The notes under the pieces: model-generated
Told to the model about the DNA's origin: nothing
The model's database searches: none
The model's input: only the letters and a program-made list of their open reading frames with translations
Made by a program: the position numbers and the translations under genes
Source: Asticcacaulis sp. YBE204
Lineage (GTDB): Bacteria > Pseudomonadota > Alphaproteobacteria > Caulobacterales > Caulobacteraceae
DNA: 64,000 bases
NCBI RefSeq assembly: GCF_000495855.1
Contig: NZ_AWGF01000002.1
Coordinates: 351,412-415,411, forward strand
Direction of reading: 5' to 3'
Shown: one piece after another, positions 35,951 to 44,643 of the stretch
Layout of the letters: every line of letters begins with the position of its first letter
Position numbering within the stretch: the stretch's first letter is position 1

Positions 35951-35953
35951 TAG

Positions 35954-36042
35954 AGCGATATGCTGAAATGAAGTTCGGCGAAGCCAAAAGTGTGAAGCGG
36001 TTTTGACTGCGTCGAACTTCGTTTCAGCACCAATATCGCGAC
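35954..36042. repeat. Dispersed palindromic repeat, family B long form
   Basis: AGCGATATG...CAATATCGCG ends around two inverted GAAGTTCGGCG/CGTCGAACTTC arms and the core AAAAGTGTGAAGCGGTTTT. Roughly 85% similar in reverse orientation to the element at 43786. It begins directly after the IS; without the IS it would follow the DMT stop codon. Confidence 0.85.
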
Positions 36043-36051
36043 CAATAAAAA

Positions 36052-36447
36052 CTATTTGCTGAAGCGCTGAACCATGCCTTCGGTGCGTTCCAGACACTGC
36101 TGGACGTAGAAGGTCCGCGTGTCGCTGTCGAGCGCGCCGAAATCGGCGACGTCCTTCACGAGATAGGTTTGCATATAGTCCTTCATCTCGATGCCCTTGT
36201 TCTTGCCGGCCATATAGGACCACAGGGCGCCGATCTTGATGACGCCTTCGGCGCGCTCGGTGTCTTCGGCGGTCTGGGCGGAGGACTTGGCCAGTTGCCC
36301 CAGCCACAGGGTCGTGGCGCTGCACACGGCGTATTCCTCCGTCGAATTGACCGGAGGCATGACCTTGTTCTTGAGCGCGGCGGTATCGAGCGCCAGAACG
36401 GGACCACTGAGGGCGGTCAGAGCGGCGGCAAGCAGAATGAGGCGCAT
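36052..36447 (-). CDS. Small secreted protein, paralogue of the one at 32895-33287
   Basis: 131-residue protein with a signal peptide (LILLAAALTALSGPVLALD). Two Cys residues lie in EEYAVCSATT and YVQQCLERTEGM, in the same positions as in the paralogue. CAGGAG precedes the ATG at 36447, which is preferred over a longer frame. The two genes probably arose by duplication, with three genes now between them. Function unknown; conserved ends (DTRTFYVQQCLERTEGM) suggest a shared fold. Confidence 0.8.
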   Translation of the reverse strand: MRLILLAAALTALSGPVLALDTAALKNKVMPPVNSTEEYAVCSATTLWLGQLAKSSAQTAEDTERAEGVIKIGALWSYMAGKNKGIEMKDYMQTYLVKDVADFGALDSDTRTFYVQQCLERTEGMVQRFSK

Positions 36448-36508
36448 GGGAAACTCCTGAAGGGATATAATCTTACCAGTAGTTAGCACGAATGGCCTGT
36501 CGCTTTCA

Positions 36509-37297
36509 TTACAAACCTTGAGACCAGAAACGAAACTGGGTCATGGCCTCGTCAAGATCGGTCTCATTGACCCCTGCGCCCACCATGATCAGATGAGTCA
36601 ACGGCGCAAAGACGGCAATGGCAAGCAGCACCACGACGATCAGCACCAGCGTGGACACCAGAGGTTTTTGCGATAGCCGCCGAATTCGATGATGCCAACG
36701 CCCGGTCAGATAAGGCTCTATGGCCATATAACCGTCCAACCCCGGTATAGGCGTTATATTGATAAAGAAGGCAATCAGATTGAAAAAGCCCAGCAAACCC
36801 ACGGCCTGACGAAGGGGAGCCACGAAGGGGCCGCCGACACTCAGCAGGGCATAGAGGGTAAACAGCGCGATCGATAAGGCCAGAGTCGTCACCGGGCCGG
36901 CCAAGGCGACAATCGTCTGGGAGCGCGAACCTTTCAGAGCATCGAGATCGATCCTGACCGCCGCGCCCGGCAAGGGAATGCCGCCGAGGACCAGAATCAC
37001 CAGAGGCAGCAAGAAGCTCATCCGCTTTGATATGTAGCGCAGCGGATCGAGCGTCAGATACCCCCTGATCCGGGTCATATAGTCGCCTTCGCGGAAGGCC
37101 GACACAGCGTGTGCATATTCATGCAGACAAACCCCGACGATCCAGCCCACAACCACGAATCCGAAGGTCAGCGGGCCGGCGGCTATAAAGGCTGGTGACG
37201 CCGGATCTGTCAGATACAGCAAAGGTAAGACCGCTAGTCCGCAGGCAAAAAAGACCCACAGGCCGAGCAGCCACCAAAAACGAAAATGTATTTTCAC
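36509..37297 (-). CDS. M50-type membrane metalloprotease (site-2-protease-like)
   Basis: 262-residue polytopic membrane protein. The zinc motif HEYAH lies in VGVCLHEYAHAVSAF and the third-ligand motif is NITPIPGLDGY, together diagnostic of M50 intramembrane or membrane metalloproteases. At least five membrane segments surround them. No PDZ domain is present, unlike RseP. Compact members of this group are poorly characterised; some act on membrane regulators. It is probably monocistronic; the fadJ terminator lies just upstream. Confidence 0.88.
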   Translation of the reverse strand: MKIHFRFWWLLGLWVFFACGLAVLPLLYLTDPASPAFIAAGPLTFGFVVVGWIVGVCLHEYAHAVSAFREGDYMTRIRGYLTLDPLRYISKRMSFLLPLVILVLGGIPLPGAAVRIDLDALKGSRSQTIVALAGPVTTLALSIALFTLYALLSVGGPFVAPLRQAVGLLGFFNLIAFFINITPIPGLDGYMAIEPYLTGRWHHRIRRLSQKPLVSTLVLIVVVLLAIAVFAPLTHLIMVGAGVNETDLDEAMTQFRFWSQGL

Positions 37298-37310
37298 CTT
37301 CCCCCCAATT

Positions 37311-37342
37311 GAAAAGGCGGACAGTCGCCTGCCCGCCTTTTC
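37311..37342 (-). terminator. Terminator of the beta-oxidation operon
   Basis: GAAAAGGCGG / CCGCCTTTTC 10-bp perfect stem around a 12-base loop, with the stem's own CCTTTTC in the minus direction. About 25 bp past the fadJ stop. Confidence 0.75.
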
Positions 37343-37367
37343 GGTTTACCGTCTCAAATCAACCGCT

Positions 37368-39587
37368 TCAAGCCGCCTTGGCTTCCTTTTTACCGAACCG
37401 GCCATAGAAGGTTTCGCCCTTGGCGGCCATATCGCGCAGCAATTGCGGCGGCGCGAAGCGGTCGCCGTGTTTGGCCGCCAGGGCGTCCAGTTCCTCGACG
37501 AACTTCGCCGCGCCGATCGAGTCGATCAGCGAGACGATCCCGCCCGACCACGGCGCGAAACCCCAGCCCAAGATCGAGCCGACATCGGCTTCGCGCGGAT
37601 CAGTGATGACGCCTTCCTCGAAACAACGCGCCGCCGTCACCGCCTGAATATAGAGCAGACGTTTCTTGATCTCCTCGACCAGTTCAGGCTCGGCCTCGTC
37701 GGTCGTCACGACGAACTTGTCGCTCAGACCCGACCACAGGCTCTTATTACCGCCCGCTTCGGGGTAATCGTAGAAGCCCTTGCCGTTCTTGCGCCCCAGA
37801 CGGCCGTCGGCGACCATAGCGGCGACCTCCTTTTCGCCGGGGATCGGCACATAGGCGTCGCCCATGGCTTTCGCGGTTTCCGACGTGATCTTGACCAGCA
37901 GGTCGAGCGCCACGTCGTCCATCATCTCCAGCGGCCCGCGTGGCATGCCGGTCATGCGTCCAACATTGTCGATGATCGACGGCGCGATACCTTCGGACCA
38001 CATGGTCATGCCTTCGGCGGTGAACGGGATGAAGCAGCGGTTGGCGAAGAAGAAGCGCGAGTCGTTGACGACGATCGGCGTCTTCTTGATCTTCAGCACG
38101 TAGTCCATCGCCTTGGCGAGCGTCGCGTCCGACGTCGTGTCGGTGGTAATGATCTCGACCAGCAGCATCTTGTCGACCGGCGAAAAGAAGTGGATGCCGA
38201 TGAAATTTTCCGGCTTGCCCGACGCCTTGGCCAGTTGCGAAATGGGGATGGTCGAGGTGTTGGAACCGAAGATCGCCGTGTCGGCCTTATCGCCCGCATA
38301 GAGTTTGGCCTCGGCGTCCTTGGTGACGGTCGCTTTCAGTTCGGCGTTTTCGAACACGGCTTCGATGATGAGGTCGGAACCCGTGATCTGACCATAATCC
38401 GGCGTCGGCACGATCAGGTCGAGGACAGATTGCGCTTTCTCCTGAGTCATCTTGCCACGCGACACCGCTTTTTTAAGCAGGGACTCGCAATGAGATTTTC
38501 CCTTCGACGCGGCTGCGTCGTCGCGGTCGATGAGGATGACCTTGATACCGGCCAGAGCCGAGACATAGGCGATGCCCGCGCCCATCATCCCGGCGCCCAG
38601 CACCGCGACCTGCTGCGGGTCGGTCTTCGGCTGACCCGCCGGACGACCGCCGCCCTTGCCCAGGGCCTGCATGTTGAAGAAGAAGGTGCGGATCATCGCC
38701 TTGGCCTGCGGGGTTTGCAGGGTGTTGACGAAGTAGCGGCTCTCGACGCGGATGGCCGTGTCGAACGGCAGTTGCAGGCCTTCATAGACCGCACGCATCA
38801 GGTTCACCACCGCCGGATAGTTGCCGTAGGATTGCTTACGTAACAAGGCATTGCCCATGATGAAGACCTGCGCACCCGCCGGATGGTAGGGGCCGCCGCC
38901 GGGGATCTTATAGTCTTTCTTGTCCCACAGGGCGACGGCGTCGCCTTTCGTCTTGATCCAGTTTTTGGCGGCCTCGACTTCCTGACCTACCGGCACGACT
39001 TCGTGGACGATCCCCGCTTGCAGGGCCTCCTTCGGCTTGAAGCTCTTGCCTTCCGACATGGCCATCAGGGCGGCTTGTGCGCCGATCAGACGCGGCAGGC
39101 GCTGCGAGCCGCCACCGCCGGGGAACAGGCCGATCTTGATTTCCGGCAGGCCGACCTGCGTTTTCGGACCGTCGTTCAGTACGCGGTAATGGCACGCGAG
39201 CGACAGTTCCAGACCGCCGCCGAGCGCCAGACCGTTGATGGCGACCGCCACCGGCTTGCCGCAGGTCTCCAACTGACGATAGACACGGTTCATCTCGAAG
39301 GCTGCCGTAAACCCGGCCTTCAGCGCACCTTCCGGATCGTTGGGGTCGGACTTCGCTTCCCACGCGCCGCCCAGCATTTCTTCGAGGTCGGCCCCGGCGC
39401 AGAAGCCCGTCGTCTTGCCCGACGTGATGACCACGCCCTTGACCTCGGCGTCGGTCTTGGCGCGTTCGGCAATGGCCGAGAGGTCAGCCAAGGCGGATTT
39501 CGTGAAGGTGTTCATCGACTTGCCCGGCACATCGAAGGTGGCCAGCAGGATGCCGTCGGCATCGAGTTCGGTTTTGAAGTTTTCCAT
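37368..39587 (-). CDS. fadJ: Bifunctional enoyl-CoA hydratase/3-hydroxyacyl-CoA dehydrogenase
   Basis: 739-residue multifunctional beta-oxidation enzyme. The N-terminal crotonase domain has [11 protein letters not shown] and the oxyanion segment [17 protein letters not shown]. The C-terminal part is an NAD-binding dehydrogenase with [20 protein letters not shown], then the catalytic-site [11 protein letters not shown]. It hydrates enoyl-CoA and oxidises hydroxyacyl-CoA. The ATG at 39587 with GGGGAG upstream is chosen over an earlier frame. It is 14 bp downstream of the thiolase gene, forming a fadA-fadB-type operon. Symbol could equally be fadB. Confidence 0.94.
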   Translation of the reverse strand: MENFKTELDADGILLATFDVPGKSMNTFTKSALADLSAIAERAKTDAEVKGVVITSGKTTGFCAGADLEEMLGGAWEAKSDPNDPEGALKAGFTAAFEMNRVYRQLETCGKPVAVAINGLALGGGLELSLACHYRVLNDGPKTQVGLPEIKIGLFPGGGGSQRLPRLIGAQAALMAMSEGKSFKPKEALQAGIVHEVVPVGQEVEAAKNWIKTKGDAVALWDKKDYKIPGGGPYHPAGAQVFIMGNALLRKQSYGNYPAVVNLMRAVYEGLQLPFDTAIRVESRYFVNTLQTPQAKAMIRTFFFNMQALGKGGGRPAGQPKTDPQQVAVLGAGMMGAGIAYVSALAGIKVILIDRDDAAASKGKSHCESLLKKAVSRGKMTQEKAQSVLDLIVPTPDYGQITGSDLIIEAVFENAELKATVTKDAEAKLYAGDKADTAIFGSNTSTIPISQLAKASGKPENFIGIHFFSPVDKMLLVEIITTDTTSDATLAKAMDYVLKIKKTPIVVNDSRFFFANRCFIPFTAEGMTMWSEGIAPSIIDNVGRMTGMPRGPLEMMDDVALDLLVKITSETAKAMGDAYVPIPGEKEVAAMVADGRLGRKNGKGFYDYPEAGGNKSLWSGLSDKFVVTTDEAEPELVEEIKKRLLYIQAVTAARCFEEGVITDPREADVGSILGWGFAPWSGGIVSLIDSIGAAKFVEELDALAAKHGDRFAPPQLLRDMAAKGETFYGRFGKKEAKAA

Positions 39588-39601
39588 TATATTCTCTCCC
39601 C

Positions 39602-40819
39602 TTATACGCGCTCGATAACCGTGGCCGTGGCCATGCCGCCACCGACGCAAAGCGTCACCAGCGCCGTCTGTTTGCCGGTGCGCTCCAGCTCATCGAGCAC
39701 CGTGCCGAGGATCATCGCCCCCGTCGCGCCCAGCGGGTGACCCATGGCGATCGCGCCGCCGCAGACATTGATCTTGTCGTGCGGGATATCGAGGGTCTGC
39801 ATGTAGCGCAGGACCACCGAGGCGAAGGCTTCGTTCAGTTCATAGAGGTCGATATCCGACACCGCCATGCCGAGGCGCTTCAACAGCTTTTCGGTGACGT
39901 AAGACGGGCCGGTCAGCATGATCGAGGGTTCCGAGCCGATCGAGGCCATGCCCTTGATGCGCGCGCGCGGTTTCAGGCCGGTCTTGACTGCCGACTCCGC
40001 CGAACCGATCAACACCGCCGCCGAACCGTCGACGATGGCCGAGGAATTGCCGGGGGTATGGACGTGGTTGATACGCTCCAGCTCCGGATAGCGTTGATTG
40101 ATCACCGCGTCGAAAGCCATTTCGCCCATCATGGCGAACGACGGATTGAGCCCGCCCAGGGTCTGCATGTCGGTATTCGGGCGGATGGTTTCGTCGCGAT
40201 CCAGAAGCGTCACGCCCATCTGGTCCTTCACGGCCAGAACTGATTTCGCAAAGCGCTTTTCGGCCCAGCTTTGCGCCGAACGCTTGTGCGATTCCACCGC
40301 ATAGGCATCGACGTCGTCGCGCGAAAAGCCCCACTTGGTGGCGATGGTGTCCGCCGAGACGCCCTGCGGGACGAAATAGGACGGAAAGGCCGCATTGACG
40401 TCGATGGCCCAGGCCCCGCCGTCCGAGCCCATCGGGATGCGGCTCATCGATTCGACGCCGCCCCCGATGGCCATCTCGGCCTCGCCGGAAATGACCTTGG
40501 CCGCCGCCATATTGATGGCCTCGAGACCGGACGCGCAAAAGCGGTTGATCTGCACACCGCCGGTCGTCTGGTTATAACCCGCCGCCAGCACCGCCGCGCG
40601 GGCGATATCGCCACCCTGTTCGCCGACCGGCGTCACGCATCCGAACACCACGTCGTCGACCAGCGCCGTATCGAGATTGTTGCGGTCTTTCAAACCTTTC
40701 AGCACCTGCCGCGACAGCTCCAGCGCGGTCACTTCGTGCAGCTTGCCGTCCTTCTTGCCCTTGCCGCGCGGCGTGCGCACCGCGTCATAAATGTAAGCTC
40801 CCGGCGCCAGATCTGGCAT
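39602..40819 (-). CDS. fadA: Acetyl-CoA C-acyltransferase (thiolase)
   Basis: 405-residue thiolase. Nucleophilic Cys in [12 protein letters not shown], the His motif [15 protein letters not shown] and the C-terminal Cys in [16 protein letters not shown] are all present. It cleaves 3-ketoacyl-CoA in the last step of beta-oxidation. The ATG at 40819 is favoured over 40825 because AGGAGG directly touches the first ATG but is properly spaced from the second. First gene of a two-gene operon with the multifunctional hydratase/dehydrogenase. Confidence 0.94.
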   Translation of the reverse strand: MPDLAPGAYIYDAVRTPRGKGKKDGKLHEVTALELSRQVLKGLKDRNNLDTALVDDVVFGCVTPVGEQGGDIARAAVLAAGYNQTTGGVQINRFCASGLEAINMAAAKVISGEAEMAIGGGVESMSRIPMGSDGGAWAIDVNAAFPSYFVPQGVSADTIATKWGFSRDDVDAYAVESHKRSAQSWAEKRFAKSVLAVKDQMGVTLLDRDETIRPNTDMQTLGGLNPSFAMMGEMAFDAVINQRYPELERINHVHTPGNSSAIVDGSAAVLIGSAESAVKTGLKPRARIKGMASIGSEPSIMLTGPSYVTEKLLKRLGMAVSDIDLYELNEAFASVVLRYMQTLDIPHDKINVCGGAIAMGHPLGATGAMILGTVLDELERTGKQTALVTLCVGGGMATATVIERV

Positions 40820-41066
40820 GGACATCCTCCTGCAAATTTTGGTTGCTGCTTACTTGCGCCCGCTTTACGCGAACGTCAAGATAGACGTAAGGTAACATTC
40901 CCGATACTTTCTGATAATTCATTGAAATAAATGAGAATTATTTCCATTCAATACCATTGATGCTGCGTCGACGCGTCACAGGCGCAATTATCATACAAAC
41001 TTGACCCCTTGCGGGCTTTCCTATAGTCGGACAAAAAGACAGAATAACAAAACGGGGAACGCTTCC

Positions 41067-41942
41067 ATGTCCAGTCCGCTTGATTCCATCCTCCGCCGCA
41101 CACCGCCTGGCGCGGCTCTGGGCGAAGGCCTTCTGTGGTCGCGCCGCGATGCCTGCGTTTATTGGGTCGATATCCTCGGCAACAAGCTGCACGCGCTTTA
41201 TATGGCCGATCTCAGCACGAAGACCTGGTATTTCCCCGAACATATCGGCTGGGTCATCGAGCGCCAGCAAGGCGGTTTCATTGCGGGCCTGATGAGCGGC
41301 TTCTACGAACTGCGCCTCGACCCGTTCATCCTGAAACACATCGCCAACCCCTTCCCGCACGAGCCCGGCAATCGCCTCAACGACGCCAAGGCCGACGATC
41401 AGGGCCGCATCTGGGCGGGGTCGATGCACAAGCCTCAGACGCAGAAGTCCGGCGCGCTGTACCGCCTCGATACCGACCTGACGCACCGTGAAATCGATGG
41501 TCCCTATCAGGTCGCCAACGGCCCGACCTTCGCGCCGGATCACTCGAAAATCTATCACACGGACTCGGGTGAAAACGATGTCTTCGTCTTCGATATCGAG
41601 GATGGCGAAGCGGTCAACAAGCGCCTGTTCGTCCATTTCCCGGACGACTGGGGCTCGCCCGACGGTATGACCACCGACGCGCAGGGCGGTATCTGGATCG
41701 CCCACTGGGGCGGCGGCAAGGTCAGCCGCTTCAATCCCGACGCTTCGCTCAACTTCTCCATCGATCTTCCTGCCCAGCAGATCACCAATGTCTGTTTCGC
41801 GGGCGACAAGCTCGACCGTGTCTTTGTGACCTCGGCGGCCGTGGATCAGCCCGGCGATCGTGAAGCGGGGACTTTGTTTGAAATCCCAAGTGAACTCCTG
41901 CGCGGCCATACCGGCCTTGAACCGCAGAAGTTTGGGGGGTAG
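41067..41942 (+). CDS. SMP-30/gluconolactonase family sugar lactonase
   Basis: 291-residue six-bladed beta-propeller enzyme. Metal-site residues are visible: Glu in ALGEGLLW, Asn in NGPTFAPDHSKIYHTDS and Asp in GSPDGMTTDAQGG, plus GNRLNDAKADDQGRIWAGSM. It opens aldonolactones to aldonic acids. The ATG at 41067 has GGGGAA upstream. Because KDGal kinase and KDPGal aldolase follow on the same strand, galactonolactone is the likely substrate. This is the first enzyme of a De Ley-Doudoroff set whose dehydrogenase and dehydratase lie elsewhere. Confidence 0.9.
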   Translation: MSSPLDSILRRTPPGAALGEGLLWSRRDACVYWVDILGNKLHALYMADLSTKTWYFPEHIGWVIERQQGGFIAGLMSGFYELRLDPFILKHIANPFPHEPGNRLNDAKADDQGRIWAGSMHKPQTQKSGALYRLDTDLTHREIDGPYQVANGPTFAPDHSKIYHTDSGENDVFVFDIEDGEAVNKRLFVHFPDDWGSPDGMTTDAQGGIWIAHWGGGKVSRFNPDASLNFSIDLPAQQITNVCFAGDKLDRVFVTSAAVDQPGDREAGTLFEIPSELLRGHTGLEPQKFGG

Positions 41943-41952
41943 GAACTCCCAT

Positions 41953-42076
41953 GCCTTCTCCCCGTTTGCGGGGAGAAGGTGGCGCAAAGACGAAAGTCTT
42001 TGGGCCGGATGAGGGGCTTTCCCTCTGACTGTTGCCCCTCACCCCTACCCTCTCCCCGCAAGCAGGGAGAGGGGGT
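41953..42076. repeat. Dispersed palindromic repeat, family A (copy 5)
   Basis: CCTTCTCCCCG...CGGGGAGAAGG and inverted CCCTCTCCCCGCAAGCAGGGAGAGGG units. It separates lactonase and KDGal kinase genes; the ribosome site of the kinase begins just beyond it. Confidence 0.85.
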
Positions 42077-42092
42077 TAAGGAACGCCCGACC

Positions 42093-43004
42093 ATGACCAC
42101 ACCTTCGCTGATCGCCGCCGACTGGGGCACCACCAATTTTCGCCTGTTCCTCTATGACGAAGCGGGCAAGGTCATCGCGCGCCACGCCGCCAATATCGGC
42201 CTGAAGAACCTCGGCGTCCTGACCTTCGAGCAGGCGCTCCTCAGCGTCCTGAAAGACGACTTCGCCGGTCTGGAACACCTGCCCTTTCTGCTGTCGGGCA
42301 TGGTTGGTTCGCGTCAGGGCTGGGTGGAAGCGCCCTATGCCGCCTGCCCCGCCGATCTGCAAACGCTCGTTGATGGCATCGTCCGCGCCCCGTCGGAAAA
42401 GCTCGACGTGTCCATCGTCCCCGGCCTGTTCGCCGAAAGCCCCGGCACGGGCCTGCTCAACGTTATGCGCGGCGAAGAAACCCAGATTTTCGGCCTGCTG
42501 AAAAGCGACCCGACCGACGGTTTCATGGTCCTGCCCGGCACGCACTCGAAATGGGCGCTGATCCGTGATGGTCAGGTGCAGTCCTTTTCGACGCACATGA
42601 CCGGTGAAATGTTCCAGGTCCTCAAGGCGCATTCGATCCTCGGCGTGCTGATGGAAAACACCACCGACAACGAAGAGGCCTTCCTGAAAGGCGTCGAGCG
42701 CGGCATGTATAACCGCGCCTTCCTGTCGGTCATCTTCTCCGTCCGCACCGAAGCCCTGTTCAACAATATCGCGCCTGCGCACCTGTCGGCCTATCTGTCG
42801 GGCATCCTGATCGGCTCGGAAATCATCGCCGAGCTGGAGCGCCACGGCCCGTCGCCCGTGCGCCTCGTCGGCGACGGCGCGCTGGTCGATCTCTACGAAA
42901 AAGCCCTCGCCTTCGCCGGTTTCAAGGACGTGACGCGCTTCGACGGAAACGCCGCCTCCGAAGCCGGCCTGTGGGCCATCCATCGCCTCCGGTCTTCGAC
43001 CTGA
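42093..43004 (+). CDS. dgoK: 2-dehydro-3-deoxygalactonokinase
   Basis: 303-residue sugar acid kinase of the ASKHA fold. ADWGTTNFRLFLYDEAGKVI is the phosphate-1 loop, LPFLLSGMVGSRQGWVEAPY the family motif, and MVLPGTHSKWALIRDG and LVGDGALVDLYEKAL the further signature segments. It phosphorylates 2-dehydro-3-deoxy-D-galactonate with ATP. AAGGAA precedes the ATG at 42093. Pathway partners flank it: lactonase upstream, aldolase downstream. Confidence 0.93.
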   Translation: MTTPSLIAADWGTTNFRLFLYDEAGKVIARHAANIGLKNLGVLTFEQALLSVLKDDFAGLEHLPFLLSGMVGSRQGWVEAPYAACPADLQTLVDGIVRAPSEKLDVSIVPGLFAESPGTGLLNVMRGEETQIFGLLKSDPTDGFMVLPGTHSKWALIRDGQVQSFSTHMTGEMFQVLKAHSILGVLMENTTDNEEAFLKGVERGMYNRAFLSVIFSVRTEALFNNIAPAHLSAYLSGILIGSEIIAELERHGPSPVRLVGDGALVDLYEKALAFAGFKDVTRFDGNAASEAGLWAIHRLRSST

Positions 43005-43025
43005 GTCGATGTTTTTTGCTCGGCC

Positions 43026-43066
43026 CCTCATGTGCTTCCAAAAGTGGGGCCACTTTTGGCATGAGG
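43026..43066. repeat. Intercistronic hairpin between dgoK and dgoA
   Basis: CCTCATG / CATGAGG outer arms and CCAAAAGTGG / CCACTTTTGG inner arms with one bulge on the left. No T-run follows, so it is more likely an mRNA stability or attenuation element than a terminator. Confidence 0.7.
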
Positions 43067-43136
43067 CTTAACTATACGTCACGCACTTCGGTAGGGCAGA
43101 GCCCATTCGAGTGTTTGGTTTTAAAGGAACTACGAC

Positions 43137-43775
43137 ATGACTCTCATCGAACAATGGCAGGACATCCTCAAGACCCTGCCGCTCGTCGCTATCCTGCGCG
43201 GCCTGACGCCCGAAGAAGCCCTGCCGGTCGGCGACGCCCTGATCGATGCCGGTTTCAAAATCGTCGAGGTGCCGCTCAATTCGCCGCAACCGTTCGACTC
43301 GATCGCCAAACTGGCCACGCATCTGGGCTCGAAGGCCATCGTCGGTGCCGGTACGGTGCTGAAACTCGATGACGTGCAGAGACTGAAAGACGTCGGCGGG
43401 CAGATCTGCATCTCGCCCAACACCAATGTCGAGGTCATCCGCTTCGCCAAGGCGCTGGGCCTGATCTCCTTCCCGGCCTTCTTCACGGCGACCGAAGCCT
43501 TTCAGGCCATCGACGCCGGGGCCGACGCGTTGAAACTGTTCCCTGCCGAACTGGCCGGCACCAAGGGCCTCAAGGCGCTGAAAGCCGTCCTGCCGCGCAC
43601 GATGCCGGTCTTCCCGGTCGGCGGCGTCGAGCCCGGCAATATGAAGGAGTTCCTCGATGCGGGTGCCGCCGGTTTCGGCATCGGCTCCAGTGTCTACAAG
43701 CCCGGCGACACGCCCGACATCGTCCACGCCAAGGCCACGGCCTTTGTGGAGGGCTGGAAGGCATTACGCGGTTAG
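43137..43775 (+). CDS. dgoA: 2-dehydro-3-deoxy-6-phosphogalactonate aldolase
   Basis: 212-residue KDPG/KDPGal-type class I aldolase. LPLVAILRGLTPEEAL matches the N-terminus, VGAGTVLKLDDV and ICISPNTN lie in the barrel, and the Schiff-base Lys is in ALKLFPAELAG. It cleaves the phosphorylated intermediate to pyruvate and glyceraldehyde 3-phosphate. Neighbouring dgoK supports galactonate rather than gluconate specificity. A long palindromic repeat lies between its stop and the convergent SPOR gene. Confidence 0.93.
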   Translation: MTLIEQWQDILKTLPLVAILRGLTPEEALPVGDALIDAGFKIVEVPLNSPQPFDSIAKLATHLGSKAIVGAGTVLKLDDVQRLKDVGGQICISPNTNVEVIRFAKALGLISFPAFFTATEAFQAIDAGADALKLFPAELAGTKGLKALKAVLPRTMPVFPVGGVEPGNMKEFLDAGAAGFGIGSSVYKPGDTPDIVHAKATAFVEGWKALRG

Positions 43776-43785
43776 ATATTTGTTT

Positions 43786-43874
43786 GTCGCGATATTGTAG
43801 CCGAAACGAAGTTCGACGTAGTCAAAACCGCTTCACACTTTTGGCTACGCCGAACTTCGTTTCGGCATATCGCT
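43786..43874. repeat. Dispersed palindromic repeat, family B long form
   Basis: GTCGCGATATT...AATATCGC-like ends, GAAACGAAGTTCG / CGAACTTCGTTTC arms and core AAAACCGCTTCACACTTTT. It fills the gap between convergent dgoA and the SPOR gene. Its right end touches the SPOR stop codon. Confidence 0.88.
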
Positions 43875-44587
43875 TACCCCGCCTTGATGCACCAGCTGTC
43901 GGTAATGCCGAGCTGATCGCACAGCCGTTCGGCCTGAGCCTGAGAGGTGACCGGGCCGACGCGCAGGCGCACCATCGCCTTGCCTTCGGATGTGGTGACC
44001 GCTTGCAGCACCGGTTTGAAACGCTCAAGCCCCGGATTGCGCGCTTGAAGCGCCGTCCACGCGGCCTTCGCCCCGTCGCGGCTGCTGAACGAGCCGATCT
44101 GGATCGTCTTGAAGGCCGGTTCGCCGTTTTTCGGCAAAGCCACGGCCGCGGTTTTCACGACCGGCGCCTCGACCTTTACGATTTTCTTTTCGGTCGGCAA
44201 AGACTTCGGTTCGGCATCGGCGATCTCGGTCGCGTTGGGTAGTCCCGTATCCAGAATGGTCTCCGCATCGGGACGGTCCATATCGAGCGGGTTGACGATG
44301 CGGATCTTCATTTCCGGCGCGTGGGCCATCAGACCATCCTTGCCCGTCGTCAGTTCTTTCGCGGTTTCAAAGGCCAGTTCGATCTGCGCCTCGCGCGACA
44401 CTTCAGAGGACGATGACGCGGACGACGAGGTCTCGCCCTTCCCATCGACATCGATTTCGGCTAAACGCGCGGCCATTCGCTGAAAGTCCTTGCCGTCTCC
44501 CTTGGGCAATTCACAGCCGCTCAGGCCCACTGCCGCAAGGCAGATCGTCAGGGTCAGCAGACTTGAAAACGGAGACGGGGAGCGCAT
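43874..44587 (-). CDS. SPOR-domain lipoprotein
   Basis: 237-residue protein with a lipoprotein signal (LLTLTICLAAVGLSGC) and a C-terminal SPOR domain of ~75 residues (TIQIGSFSSRDGAKAAWTAL ... DSWCIKAG). SPOR domains bind peptidoglycan stripped of stem peptides at division sites. A serine-rich linker (GETSSSASSSSEVS) follows the lipobox. The start at 44587 is chosen over a longer frame because it gives the signal peptide. Divergent from panC. A septal or envelope role is inferred from the domain. Confidence 0.9.
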   Translation of the reverse strand: MRSPSPFSSLLTLTICLAAVGLSGCELPKGDGKDFQRMAARLAEIDVDGKGETSSSASSSSEVSREAQIELAFETAKELTTGKDGLMAHAPEMKIRIVNPLDMDRPDAETILDTGLPNATEIADAEPKSLPTEKKIVKVEAPVVKTAAVALPKNGEPAFKTIQIGSFSSRDGAKAAWTALQARNPGLERFKPVLQAVTTSEGKAMVRLRVGPVTSQAQAERLCDQLGITDSWCIKAG

Positions 44588-44643
44588 ATAGGCACCCTGA
44601 CACACGGCGTTTAAATCGCCGTTAGCAAAACTGGTTAACACGC

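Noticed and set aside
32895..36447. The small secreted pair as Rap1a/Tai-type T6SS immunity proteins
   Set aside because: Size and two cysteines are compatible, but the family motif is not seen and there are no effector or T6SS genes nearby.
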